A stretch of 8,059 bases of DNA from Christensenella sp. UBA7707. Lineage in GTDB: Bacteria > Bacillota > Clostridia > Christensenellales > CAG-138. Where the stretch lies: positions 1 to 8,059 of the forward strand of contig DLFZ01000081.1 of assembly GCA_002482435.1 (NCBI GenBank), in the 5' to 3' direction. Shown here piece by piece: positions 1 through 6,807 of the stretch (within the stretch, counting starts at the first letter, position 1; every line of letters begins with the position of its first letter). The notes beneath the pieces are model-generated. The model saw only the letters and a list, made by a program, of their open reading frames with translations. It had not been told where the DNA came from and made no database searches. The position numbers and the translations under genes are program-made.

Positions 1-632
1 ATCATGGAAGCGGCAAGCTCCATGCCCTTCGCGGTGTCGCTGAACGAACCGGCATAGGCGGAAACTGCCTTGATTTCGGGGTTGATGACCTTCGCGGCGG
101 ATTCAAAGTGCGCAAGCTTGGACTTCGTGGTGTCAAGCTCCATGCCGCCGATAAAGCCGATGACGTTGGACTCGCTCATCAGGCCTGCGATGATGCCCGC
201 GATGGAACCGATCTGGTCGGCGTTGGGCAGCATGCTCATGATATTTTCAGTGGGGAGCGAGGTCGCGCCGTTGAGCACTGCGAAGGAGACGTTCGGATAG
301 TCCGCCGCAACCTGCTTCACAGCGTCGCTGTACTGGTTGCCCGGCGCAAAGATCATGTCATAGCCGAGGTCGCAGTAGCTGATCATGGTATCCGCATAGG
401 CGGATTGGTCGATCGAGTCGGTGTAGGCGGTTTCCCAGCCGCGCTGCTCGGCAGCGGCGACCATGCCATTGTAGCAGGCAGCACCCCAGCCACCATCGGA
501 AATGCTGGAATCGCAGATCATCGCGACCTTATAGACCTTATCGCCGTCGGACGCAGCGGGCGTGCCGGCGCAGCCGCTCAGAACGGCAACCGTCAGGCAC
601 AGGGCAAGAACAAGCGCGAAAACTTTCTTCAT
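1..632 (-). CDS. BMP-family substrate-binding lipoprotein of an ABC importer (C-terminus cut by window edge)
   Basis: This is the extracytoplasmic binding protein of the importer encoded just upstream; it would capture a nucleoside or related small molecule and deliver it to the permeases. Only the first 210 codons are visible. The frame begins MKKVFALVLALC, a lipoprotein signal peptide with a basic start and hydrophobic core. The lipobox LSGC puts the lipidated cysteine at residue 21. The mature part starts with a short spacer and then KVAMICDSS and DGGWGAACYNGM, the first beta strand and helix typical of the BMP fold (a periplasmic-binding-protein-like domain). FAPGNQYSDAV and GFIGGMELD fit later conserved turns of the family. 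The ATG at 632 is preceded by GGAGGG and AAAGGA. The gene lies 108 bp after the second permease in the same direction, so it is probably in the same operon. The substrate is not readable from sequence; purine nucleosides are the commonest for this family, but riboflavin or thiamine relatives are possible. Confidence 0.9.
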   Translation of the reverse strand, partial: MKKVFALVLALCLTVAVLSGCAGTPAASDGDKVYKVAMICDSSISDGGWGAACYNGMVAAAEQRGWETAYTDSIDQSAYADTMISYCDLGYDMIFAPGNQYSDAVKQVAADYPNVSFAVLNGATSLPTENIMSMLPNADQIGSIAGIIAGLMSESNVIGFIGGMELDTTKSKLAHFESAAKVINPEIKAVSAYAGSFSDTAKGMELAASM

Positions 633-667
633 GGTATCCTTTTCCCTCCAAAGTTTAGTTTTGTAAT

Positions 668-681
668 CGGGCGTTTGCCCG
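668..681 (-). other. Small intercistronic hairpin before the binding-protein gene
   Basis: In the 108-bp gap between the permease and the lipoprotein gene there is a 5-bp perfect stem (CGGGC / GCCCG) with a 4-base loop, about 36 bases before the lipoprotein ATG. It is followed by ATTACAAAAC and not by a U-run, so it does not look like a terminator. Such a hairpin could mark an RNA processing or stability site giving the binding protein its own expression level; that role is inference. The rest of the gap shows no convincing promoter. Confidence 0.35.
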
Positions 682-740
682 GAATTACCTTGTAGGATGT
701 TCTCTGGTGTTTTGCTTCGGATAGAAGCGCAGCGCCTAAC

Positions 741-1670
741 CTAGCGCTCCTCCCTGTAATACGGCTTCCCTTTGGCCTTGGGGCCTGCGATTTTGCTGCC
801 AAAGAGCGTCAAAGCGATGAGTGTCATCACATACGGGATCATCTGGAAGAGCTGATAAGGAATCAGATTGGTGCCAATCTGGAGCCTCAATTGCAGCGCA
901 TCGAAGAAGCCGAAGAGCAAGCACGCCATCAGCACGCCGGAGGCCGACCAGCGGCCGAAGATAACCGCCGCAAGCGCAATGAAGCCGCGCCCGGCGACGA
1001 TGCCGTCCGAATAGGTGTTGACGTAGCAGGTGGTCAAATATGCGCCGCCCATACCTGCCAACAAGCCGCAGATGATGCTCGCAACATACTTTTGCTTAAT
1101 TACGTTGATGCCCATGGTTTCCGCAGCCTTCGGGTATTCGCCCACGGCCTTGTAGTTGAGGCCGGACTTTGTGCGGTTGAAGTAAATCGCCGTTACGATG
1201 ACGAGCAGATACACCGCGTACACCATCGGCGTTTGATCAAAAAGAAGCTTGCCTAAAAAAGGAATGTCCTTGAGTACGGGGATTGCCACGGTTTTCATGA
1301 GTGTGGCCTGCGCAAGCGTGGAGCTAACGCCGAACACGATGCGATAGATGAACGAGGCAAGCGCCGGTGCCAGAATATTGATGGCCATGCCGAAAACGAT
1401 CTGCTGTCCGGCGAGCGTTACGGTGCAAAATGCATACACAAGGTTTACAAGCATACCGCCAAGCGCACCCCATAGTACGCCCAGCAGCGGGTTGCCCGTC
1501 CAGTAGCACACAAGGAAACCCGAGAGTGCGCCGAAGGCCATAAGGCCATCAAGGCCGATGTTGACGAGGCCCGCACGCTCCGAATAGAGCTCGGCGAGCG
1601 CCACAAACAACAGGGGCGTAGCCATACGCACGGCGGAAATGATAAGGTCCGAAATCGCATTCCACTCCAT
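741..1670 (-). CDS. ABC importer permease, BMP/nucleoside class (NupQ/YufQ-like)
   Basis: This is a membrane subunit of the importer, one half of the transmembrane channel. The 309-residue protein is strongly hydrophobic throughout and fits the branched-chain/ribose/nucleoside permease family (BPD_transp_2), with about eight or nine membrane segments. Two regions are diagnostic: ERAGLVNIGLDGLM at residues 31-44, the family's conserved N-terminal motif, and KAVGEYPKAAETMGI at about 174-188, the cytoplasmic coupling loop that contacts the ATPase. The tail is short and basic. The start codon overlaps the stop of the preceding permease by one base (TAATG), and a GGAGG lies 10 bases before the ATG inside the upstream gene. 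The two permeases are therefore very likely translationally coupled and made in equal amounts. In Bacillus the same permease pair belongs to the Nup guanosine transporter; that substrate is only an analogy here. Confidence 0.93.
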   Translation of the reverse strand: MEWNAISDLIISAVRMATPLLFVALAELYSERAGLVNIGLDGLMAFGALSGFLVCYWTGNPLLGVLWGALGGMLVNLVYAFCTVTLAGQQIVFGMAINILAPALASFIYRIVFGVSSTLAQATLMKTVAIPVLKDIPFLGKLLFDQTPMVYAVYLLVIVTAIYFNRTKSGLNYKAVGEYPKAAETMGINVIKQKYVASIICGLLAGMGGAYLTTCYVNTYSDGIVAGRGFIALAAVIFGRWSASGVLMACLLFGFFDALQLRLQIGTNLIPYQLFQMIPYVMTLIALTLFGSKIAGPKAKGKPYYREER

Positions 1671-2728
1671 TATGACACTGCCTCCTTTTTCTCGAAGAGG
1701 TTCGATAAAAACGCGCGAATTTTGGGCAAATAGAGCATCGACGAACCGGCCACGGCGAAAATGATTACGAGCGCCTGGATGATGTCGATTACGCTTGTGG
1801 GAACGCCCGTGCCAACCTGCATGGTGGTGGAGCCGACGCGAAGCACCGCGAAGAAGTACGCGACGATCACGGTCGCAATGGGGTGAAGTTGAGCGATGAG
1901 CGCAATGGCCACGCCGTCGAAGCCGTAGCCGCTGCCATAGCCGCTAATCAGGCGGAACTGCGTGCCAAGGATGTCGCTCGCGCCGCCAAGCCCGGCGATT
2001 GCACCGGAAATGATGAATGCCGAAAGCATGTAGCGTTTCACAGAAAGGCCGTTGTAGCTGCTGGCTGTTTGGTTGAAGCCCACCGCGCGGAGCTGGAAGC
2101 CCTTGGAGGTGTTAAACAGGAAGTACCAAAGCGCAACGCCGAGCACAAGTGCAACAACGATGCCCCATGTAATACGAAGATCCGGGAATACGCGGCCGAT
2201 CACTGTAGCCTCAGGCACGGGCGCCGTTTGGGGTACGCTACCCTCGCGAAGCGCGGTGGTGTATAGATAGCCCATAAATAGCGTCGCGACGTAGTTGAAC
2301 ATGATGGTCGTAATCATTTCGTTGAGGCCGCGCCATATTTTGAGAAGGCCGGGCAAAAGCCCCCAAAGTCCTCCCATAACGGTACCCGCGACGATCGCGA
2401 GGAGCGTGACCCACCAGCCCTCGCCGCGGATGAGCAGCGAAACAGTAATCGCAGCCATTGCACCGGCAAGGAACTGCCCCTCACCGCCAAGGTTGAACAC
2501 CCCGCAGCGGTAAGCAAAGCATGTGCAAAGCCCGCAGAAAATCAGCGGCATTGCACGCACAACGGTGTTGGCGAGGTTTGTCGTGGAGCCAAACGCACCC
2601 TTAACGAGGAAACCGATCGCCTGAAAAGGGTTTGACCCCAGGCACAATATGATGATCATTCCGATCAAAAATGCCATCAGGATGGACAGGGCCGGAATCA
2701 AAACTCTGAACAGCTTTGTTTTTTGCAT
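1670..2728 (-). CDS. ABC importer permease, BMP/nucleoside class (NupP/YufP-like)
   Basis: This is the second membrane subunit of the importer, 352 residues, pairing with the 309-residue permease to form the channel. It begins with a basic stretch and a membrane segment at about 11-30. Family landmarks are YRCGVFNLGGEGQF at about 73-86, GLNEMITTIMFNY at about 134-146 and the putative ATPase-coupling loop RAVGFNQTASSYNGLS at about 214-229. The longer N-terminal region before the first landmark separates this subunit type from its partner, as in the NupP versus NupQ pair. The ATG at 2728 has GGGAGG eight bases upstream, and the ATPase stop codon lies 13 bases upstream, so the genes are co-transcribed. 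The C-terminus is charged (EKKEAVS) and ends on the TAATG junction with the next gene. No defects are seen. Confidence 0.93.
   Translation of the reverse strand: MQKTKLFRVLIPALSILMAFLIGMIIILCLGSNPFQAIGFLVKGAFGSTTNLANTVVRAMPLIFCGLCTCFAYRCGVFNLGGEGQFLAGAMAAITVSLLIRGEGWWVTLLAIVAGTVMGGLWGLLPGLLKIWRGLNEMITTIMFNYVATLFMGYLYTTALREGSVPQTAPVPEATVIGRVFPDLRITWGIVVALVLGVALWYFLFNTSKGFQLRAVGFNQTASSYNGLSVKRYMLSAFIISGAIAGLGGASDILGTQFRLISGYGSGYGFDGVAIALIAQLHPIATVIVAYFFAVLRVGSTTMQVGTGVPTSVIDIIQALVIIFAVAGSSMLYLPKIRAFLSNLFEKKEAVS
1681..1690 (-). promoter_or_regulatory. Ribosome-binding site inside the upstream permease gene
   Basis: The minus-strand sequence AAAAAGGAGG ends 10 bases before the ATG at 1670. It lies in the last codons of the 352-residue permease gene, so it serves the next gene while being part of the previous one. 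Together with the one-base stop/start overlap, it fixes the start of the 309-residue permease and points to coupled translation. Confidence 0.7.
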
Positions 2729-2741
2729 CTTTTATCCCTCC

Positions 2742-4250
2742 CTACTTTCCCGTCATGGCGAGGCTGATTGCCTGAATGGGCGGCTCTTTGCCGGGATATT
2801 CCCCAACGATCTTACCCTCGAACATCACGAGGATGCGGTCGGACATCTGCAAAATTTCGTCGAAATCCGCGCTGATAAGAAGCACCGCGCAGCCCTGATC
2901 CCGCGCGCTTATCATCATATCGCGCACATAGCGCGTGGCGCCGATGTCAAGCCCGCGCGTGGGGTGCACCGCAACGAGCAGGTCCGGCGTTGCTTCAAGC
3001 TCGCGCGCAAGGATTACCTTTTGCTGGTTGCCGCCCGAGAGGGAGCGGATTTCCTGCTCCATGGACTGGCAGCGAATGTCGTACTTGGCGCGCATACGGT
3101 CGGCATGCGCCCGCATAGCCTTCTTTTTTAAGTGCCAGCCGTTGAGCGTGCAGAACTCGCAGTCTTGCGTAGCTTTCAGAAGCAGGTTTTCCTGCACCGT
3201 CATGTTGCCAACAAGACCCATGAGGTTGCGGTCTTCAGGTATGTGCGAAACGCCGCGCGCAATAAAATCTGCCGGTGTGAAATGCGCTACCTTCGCGCCT
3301 TTGAGCAAAACCTCACCCGCCTCCGCCTCAATCACGCCTGTGACGAGCTGGGAGAGCTGGCTCTGACCGTTTCCATCTACCCCCGCAATGCCTACGATCT
3401 CGCCACGGCGCACGCTCAGCGACACCTCGCTAAGCCCGTTGTGCTTGGATTGCTTGTTATAATCGGCTTTTTTAAGCTCAATCACCGGCTCGCCGTCAGA
3501 TTCGACTTTCTCATAGTCGCACTCGATCAAGTCGCGTCCGATCATGAGGTTCGCGAGCTCCTTGCCATCGGTTTCGTTGGCGTTGAGCGTGCAGATGGTT
3601 TGTCCGGCGCGAAGTATGGTTACGCGGTCGCTTACATGCAGCACCTCTCGCATTTTGTGGCTGATGAAGACGATGCTCTTGCCTTCGCTTTTCAGCTTTT
3701 CAATCACCTTGTAAAGGCCTTCAACTTCGATATCGGTAAGCGCAGCGGTCGGCTCGTCGAGCACGAGGATCTCCGCACCGCGATAAAGCGCTTTCAAGAT
3801 TTCCACGCGCTGCTGCTCGCCAACGGAAATGTCCGTAATACGCGCTTCAAGGTCAATGTTAAGGCCATAGCGCCAAGAAAGCTCGAGGATTTCTTTCCTT
3901 CGCGCATCGTGGCGGATAAATACGCCCTTTTCGCGCATGTCGCCGAGTATGATGTTTTGCATGACCGTCATGGCTTCAACCAGCATGAAATGCTGGTGTA
4001 CCATGCCTATGCCAAGGCGCACCGCCTGCGCGGGCGACTCAATACGCACTTCTTTGCCATTTAGGTAGATACTGCCTTCCGTCGGCTGGTAAAGGCCGAT
4101 GAGCACATTCATCAGCGTGCTTTTCCCCGCGCCATTTTCGCCAAGAAGGGAATGCACTTCGCCTTTTCGCACGTCGAAGCAGATATCCTTATTCGCAAAA
4201 AAATCGCCGAACTGTTTGCTGATGTGCTCCATACGCAGGATTTCGTTCAT
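2742..4250 (-). CDS. ABC importer ATPase with two fused nucleotide-binding domains (NupO/YufO-like)
   Basis: This cytoplasmic motor powers the importer by ATP hydrolysis. The 502 residues hold two ABC domains in tandem, the normal architecture for sugar- and nucleoside-class importers. Domain 1 is complete: Walker A GENGAGKST (37-45), Q-loop glutamine 86, signature SVGEQQ (142-147), Walker B ILVLDE (161-166) and H-loop His198. Domain 2 (from about 254) has a degenerate P-loop, GVDGNGQSQ (290-298), with no lysine. It has an intact signature LSGGNQQK (404-411), a Walker B region LLVAVHPTRGLD without the usual acidic pair, and SAD where the H-loop histidine would be. This asymmetry, one catalytic and one mainly structural site, is usual for the YufO/RbsA-like group and is not damage. 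The start at 4250 has GGAAGGGG about nine bases upstream. It is the first gene of the transporter operon. Confidence 0.95.
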   Translation of the reverse strand: MNEILRMEHISKQFGDFFANKDICFDVRKGEVHSLLGENGAGKSTLMNVLIGLYQPTEGSIYLNGKEVRIESPAQAVRLGIGMVHQHFMLVEAMTVMQNIILGDMREKGVFIRHDARRKEILELSWRYGLNIDLEARITDISVGEQQRVEILKALYRGAEILVLDEPTAALTDIEVEGLYKVIEKLKSEGKSIVFISHKMREVLHVSDRVTILRAGQTICTLNANETDGKELANLMIGRDLIECDYEKVESDGEPVIELKKADYNKQSKHNGLSEVSLSVRRGEIVGIAGVDGNGQSQLSQLVTGVIEAEAGEVLLKGAKVAHFTPADFIARGVSHIPEDRNLMGLVGNMTVQENLLLKATQDCEFCTLNGWHLKKKAMRAHADRMRAKYDIRCQSMEQEIRSLSGGNQQKVILARELEATPDLLVAVHPTRGLDIGATRYVRDMMISARDQGCAVLLISADFDEILQMSDRILVMFEGKIVGEYPGKEPPIQAISLAMTGK

Positions 4251-4287
4251 AGATCACGTCCCCTTCCAGAGCCAAAGGATGTTGCGG

Positions 4288-4328
4288 TTTACATGATGTG
4301 TCACAATAAGCTCGTGTTACATGTTAAA
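4288..4328. promoter_or_regulatory. Candidate operator/promoter region of the transporter operon
   Basis: The 92-bp leader between the upstream terminator and the ATPase ATG is AT-richer than its surroundings. It contains an interrupted dyad: TTTACATG (4288-4295) faces CATGTTAAA (4320-4328), differing by one inserted base. On the minus strand it also has a direct repeat, GTAACAC and GTGACAC, 16 bases apart. A two-fold or repeated site here is what a dimeric regulator would use. I could not pick a convincing -35/-10 pair: TTAACA is a good -35, but no good -10 sits at the right distance. Placement is by symmetry and position only. Confidence 0.35.
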
Positions 4329-4371
4329 TAAAACTATAACAAGCGCTCCGTACGAAAACCGTACGGAGCGC
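4326..4371 (-). terminator. Strong intrinsic terminator after the CHASE kinase / SARP-like regulator pair
   Basis: There is a perfect 11-bp GC-rich stem (GCGCTCCGTAC, 4343-4353, with its complement at 4361-4371) around a 7-base loop. On the minus strand it is followed at once by a T-rich tail, TTGTTATAGTTTTATTT. On the plus strand no T-run follows, so it acts in the minus direction. It lies 119 bases after the response-regulator stop and 92 bases before the ATPase ATG, so it separates the two operons. Because it stands in the leader of the transporter operon, partial read-through or attenuation is possible, but I see no alternative antiterminator pairing. Confidence 0.85.
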
Positions 4372-4462
4372 GCTAGTGCATGTCTGGAAAATATCAATAC
4401 GTTCACCGGCGGCGCTTTCTCTGCGATGCCGCACGGACTTTTGTTCAAATACGCTCCCGCTC

Positions 4463-4476
4463 CACCTTGCAAGGTG
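4463..4476. repeat. Perfect 14-bp palindrome CACCTTGCAAGGTG
   Basis: This uninterrupted two-fold palindrome begins about 15 bases after the response-regulator stop codon. On the minus strand a run of six T precedes it instead of following it, so it is not a standard terminator in either direction. It could be a small 3' hairpin (5-bp stem, TGCA loop) or a dimer binding site. A 14-bp palindrome can arise by chance about once per 16 kb, so significance is weak. Nothing else recognisable lies between it and the terminator at 4371. Confidence 0.3.
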
Positions 4477-4490
4477 AAAAAACCTGCGGA

Positions 4491-5291
4491 TCATTTGCGT
4501 TTTCTCTTCTTTTCGCACATGCGGAAAATCGCTGGCTCCGCCCAAGCGTAGTCGCTCAAGAAGCGCCCGTCGAAACGGGCGACGGCTTCGGGCTTGCCCT
4601 CCCAGAAATCGTAATAGTCGCAGGAAACCAACTCGCGCCGGATACGGCAGCTCCCGCGTTCGCGCACAAAGATTTCCTCCGCACCAAACGCCCGCAGCGT
4701 ATCCGCAAGCTCCTTGATGGTTCTTCGGTAGCCCGTGTTGTCGGCGGTTTTATTTTCACTGCCCTCGTACAGGCATTCTATGATATCGTGGATGCCAACG
4801 TTGCGTCCTTCGTGATATACGAGAAGCGCCATAAGCTCCTTGGCTCTGGAAGAGACGAAACGCACAGGCTTGCCATCCACAAGCATTTCGAAACTGCCGA
4901 ATGTATGAAAGAACACACGCTTCTTCTGGCGGTTTTGCAACAGCTTCACCCGCTCCAGCACATCGAGCACATCGTCGCGGTCGAAGGGTTTAAACACCAT
5001 ATAATCCGCCTTCATGCGGAAGGCCTCCACGGCAAAGCGCGGGTGCGCGGTAACGAATACGATGATAATATCCCGCCGAAGCGCGCGCAGCCGCATCGCA
5101 AGCTCTATGCCATTCATGCCGGGCATGTCAATGTCGAGCATCGCAAATTCCACATCGTTTTTTTGCGCATAGGCTTCGGCTTCCGCCGGATCGGTGAATT
5201 TGCCGACAATTTCAAAATCCGGCAAGTCCGCGCATTTCAGCTCCAGAAGCTGCATGTCCAACGCCATATCATCAACCAGTATCGTCTTCAT
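4491..5291 (-). CDS. Response regulator: receiver domain plus SARP-like winged-helix output
   Basis: This is the cytoplasmic partner of the overlapping sensor kinase and a probable DNA-binding regulator, 266 residues. The N-terminal receiver (1 to about 118) has the acidic pair Asp7/Asp8, phospho-acceptor Asp53 in MLDIDMPGMNG, Thr81 and Lys101 in KPF, so all phosphorylation residues are present. After a short linker, residues 125-215 match the AfsR/SARP-type winged helix: FGSFEMLVDGKPV strands, then SSRAKELMALLVYHEGR and a basic recognition-helix region. The tail DGRFLSDYAWAE resembles the first helix of a bacterial transcriptional activator domain, but the protein stops there, about 100 residues short of full COG3947-type regulators. 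Short forms like this appear common in gut Clostridia, so it is probably intact. I chose ATG 5291 because AAAGGAGG lies four bases upstream and MKTILVDD is the natural receiver start; an in-frame ATG at 5345 would add 18 residues with no role. The kinase stop overlaps this ATG (ATGA). Confidence 0.9.
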   Translation of the reverse strand: MKTILVDDMALDMQLLELKCADLPDFEIVGKFTDPAEAEAYAQKNDVEFAMLDIDMPGMNGIELAMRLRALRRDIIIVFVTAHPRFAVEAFRMKADYMVFKPFDRDDVLDVLERVKLLQNRQKKRVFFHTFGSFEMLVDGKPVRFVSSRAKELMALLVYHEGRNVGIHDIIECLYEGSENKTADNTGYRRTIKELADTLRAFGAEEIFVRERGSCRIRRELVSCDYYDFWEGKPEAVARFDGRFLSDYAWAEPAIFRMCEKKRKRK

Positions 5292-6763
5292 GCGTCCTCC
5301 TTTCCAAGCGAATCCGCGTAACGAAGCACCACGCTCGTTCCGCAATCAGGCTCGCTCTCTATTTCTATGGTACAGCCGGGGTACCGGCTCATGCGCGTGC
5401 GGATGTTGGAAATACCGACCGATTGTACGTCGGATTCATTGTCCGGCACATAGCCCACGCCGTCGTCACGGACGCGGACTTCGTAAAAACCCTCGCCACG
5501 GCGAAGCTTGACGTGCACGGTGCCACCACCGACCTTGGGCTTGATGCCATGGATGATCGCATTTTCAACGATGGGCTGTATGGTGAGCACGGGTATGAGA
5601 AAATCCGCGTCGAACACATCGTACTCCATGGTAAGTCTGCCGTCGAGCTGAATGCGGTTGATTTCTGCGTAGGCGCGTACGGAGCGCATTTCCTCGCGGA
5701 ACGGCACAAGGCCGTTCTTTGCGCTCACACTATCCACCTTAAAACGCAAAAAGCGCGAGAAATCCTCCGTCATCCGGTAGGCTGCATCCGGGTCAAACAC
5801 GATAAGCGCTTGAATGGAGTTGAGCGTGTGGTAGAAAAAATGCGAACTGATCTGCGTAAGAAGGATGTTGATGCGGTCGTATTCGAGCTGCTTTTGCAGC
5901 GCCGCAATGCGGTTTTCTGACGCTTCGCGCTCCATACGGCGTATGGTCGTATAAGCCGCTGTACCCGCGGCGGCCGAAATGCTCAGCGCAAGGCTCACCA
6001 CCGCGCTCAAAAGAACACTTACGTGCGTGTACCAAGGTTTTTCGGGGTACACGCTCACATACCACTCCGTGTTGAAAAGGGGAAACGCGTACTCAAACCC
6101 TCGGCTTACAATACCGCCGCCGCTTGACAAAATAGTCTGCTCCTCACCCGTGTCCGGGTTTACGCGCCAAACCTTGCATGCAAAGCCCTGTGCGTGTAAG
6201 TTTTCAACGGAACTCAGCCCCTCGAAAAGCTCAGGATAGTTCAACGTAACGGAAACCAACCCCCAGAACGACCCGTTGAGGTACACAGGAAGTCTCCCCG
6301 CAATACCCATGCCGCCCTGTACGAGGCTGAAAGGCCCCGCCATAATCATCGCGCCGCGCTCTATGGCGGTTTGCGCTTCCTTATCACCGGCGTTTGCGCC
6401 CGTCAGGTCGTGGCCGATTACACTCTCATTTCCCTTGATCGGATAAACATCCGACACAATTCCACCCGGCGCCAAAAGCACATTGCGCACGCCGCGCTCG
6501 GCCGCAAGCAGTCGCGCTACCTTCTCAAAACCCTCCGTACTGCCGTTGTTCTGTACGAGAAAGGCCTCAAGCGTTTTGGTTTTGCTCATTTGTACAGAAA
6601 GAACCTCGTAAACCTGCGCGCTCACGGTGCTGGCGGCATAGCGAAGCTGCTCGTCCTCCCGTGCCCTCCGCCCGTGCTCGATGTAGGCCGACATGCCAAA
6701 GAGCAGCGCAAGCGCAATGAAAAATACGGAAACGGCCGCTCGAGAGATCCGCTTCTTTCCCAT
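5288..6763 (-). CDS. Membrane sensor histidine kinase with CHASE-like extracellular domain and LytS/YesM-type core
   Basis: This inner-membrane sensor should autophosphorylate and pass phosphate to Asp53 of the overlapping regulator. In 491 residues it has a membrane segment at about 9-27 and an extracellular domain at about 28-245. A second membrane segment spans about 246-271, followed by a helical linker (275-303). The His_kinase domain has His308 in SSHFFYHTLNS, and the HATPase domain has N-box IVENAIIHG (Asn401), DDGVGY (433-438) and VGISNIRTRM (449-458). The extracellular part carries VRNVLLAPGGIVSDVYPI and GNESVIGHDL (about 92-120), which closely follow the CHASE consensus (v..v..aP.g.v...yP..gne..iG.d). 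CHASE domains bind small extracellular ligands, cytokinins in plant receptors; the ligand here is unknown. An oddity is that the usual HF.[FY]N motif ends in His312, not Asn. The start is ATG 6763. A TTG at 6808 is also open, but it lies inside the likely -10 box, so that promoter's mRNA would not contain it. Confidence 0.88.
   Translation of the reverse strand: MGKKRISRAAVSVFFIALALLFGMSAYIEHGRRAREDEQLRYAASTVSAQVYEVLSVQMSKTKTLEAFLVQNNGSTEGFEKVARLLAAERGVRNVLLAPGGIVSDVYPIKGNESVIGHDLTGANAGDKEAQTAIERGAMIMAGPFSLVQGGMGIAGRLPVYLNGSFWGLVSVTLNYPELFEGLSSVENLHAQGFACKVWRVNPDTGEEQTILSSGGGIVSRGFEYAFPLFNTEWYVSVYPEKPWYTHVSVLLSAVVSLALSISAAAGTAAYTTIRRMEREASENRIAALQKQLEYDRINILLTQISSHFFYHTLNSIQALIVFDPDAAYRMTEDFSRFLRFKVDSVSAKNGLVPFREEMRSVRAYAEINRIQLDGRLTMEYDVFDADFLIPVLTIQPIVENAIIHGIKPKVGGGTVHVKLRRGEGFYEVRVRDDGVGYVPDNESDVQSVGISNIRTRMSRYPGCTIEIESEPDCGTSVVLRYADSLGKEDA
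5296..5303 (-). promoter_or_regulatory. Ribosome-binding site deciding the response-regulator start
   Basis: The minus-strand AAAGGAGG lies inside the last codons of the kinase gene, four bases before ATG 5291. It supports that start over the in-frame ATG at 5345 and, with the 4-base ATGA overlap, indicates coupled translation of kinase and regulator. Confidence 0.75.
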
Positions 6764-6807
6764 ATGCTCCCGCCTTTCCTTGTTGTTTGCCTTACTTATC
6801 TTTTTCA

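Noticed and set aside
108..695. Plus-strand open frame opposite the BMP lipoprotein
   Set aside because: The minus strand encodes a signal peptide, lipobox and BMP motifs with a ribosome site; the plus frame is its shadow.
721..746. Inverted AGCGC / GCGCT near the end of the 309-residue permease as a terminator
   Set aside because: The stem is weak and interrupted and no T-run follows on the minus strand.
2742..3500. Second ATPase domain lacking the Walker A lysine, seen as possible inactivation
   Set aside because: A degenerate second site is usual for double-domain ATPases of the YufO/RbsA type.
3132..4064. Long plus-strand open frame of 310 codons opposite the ATPase gene
   Set aside because: The minus-strand ATPase has all its motifs. 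The plus frame shows no recognisable domain and arises from codon bias on the opposite strand.
4380..5321. Plus-strand open frame of 313 codons opposite the response regulator
   Set aside because: It runs through a terminator hairpin and opposite a well-supported receiver/winged-helix gene; no protein-family features.
5292..5345. Extended response-regulator start at ATG 5345
   Set aside because: It adds 18 non-conserved residues within the kinase gene; ATG 5291 has a strong ribosome site and the exact receiver start.
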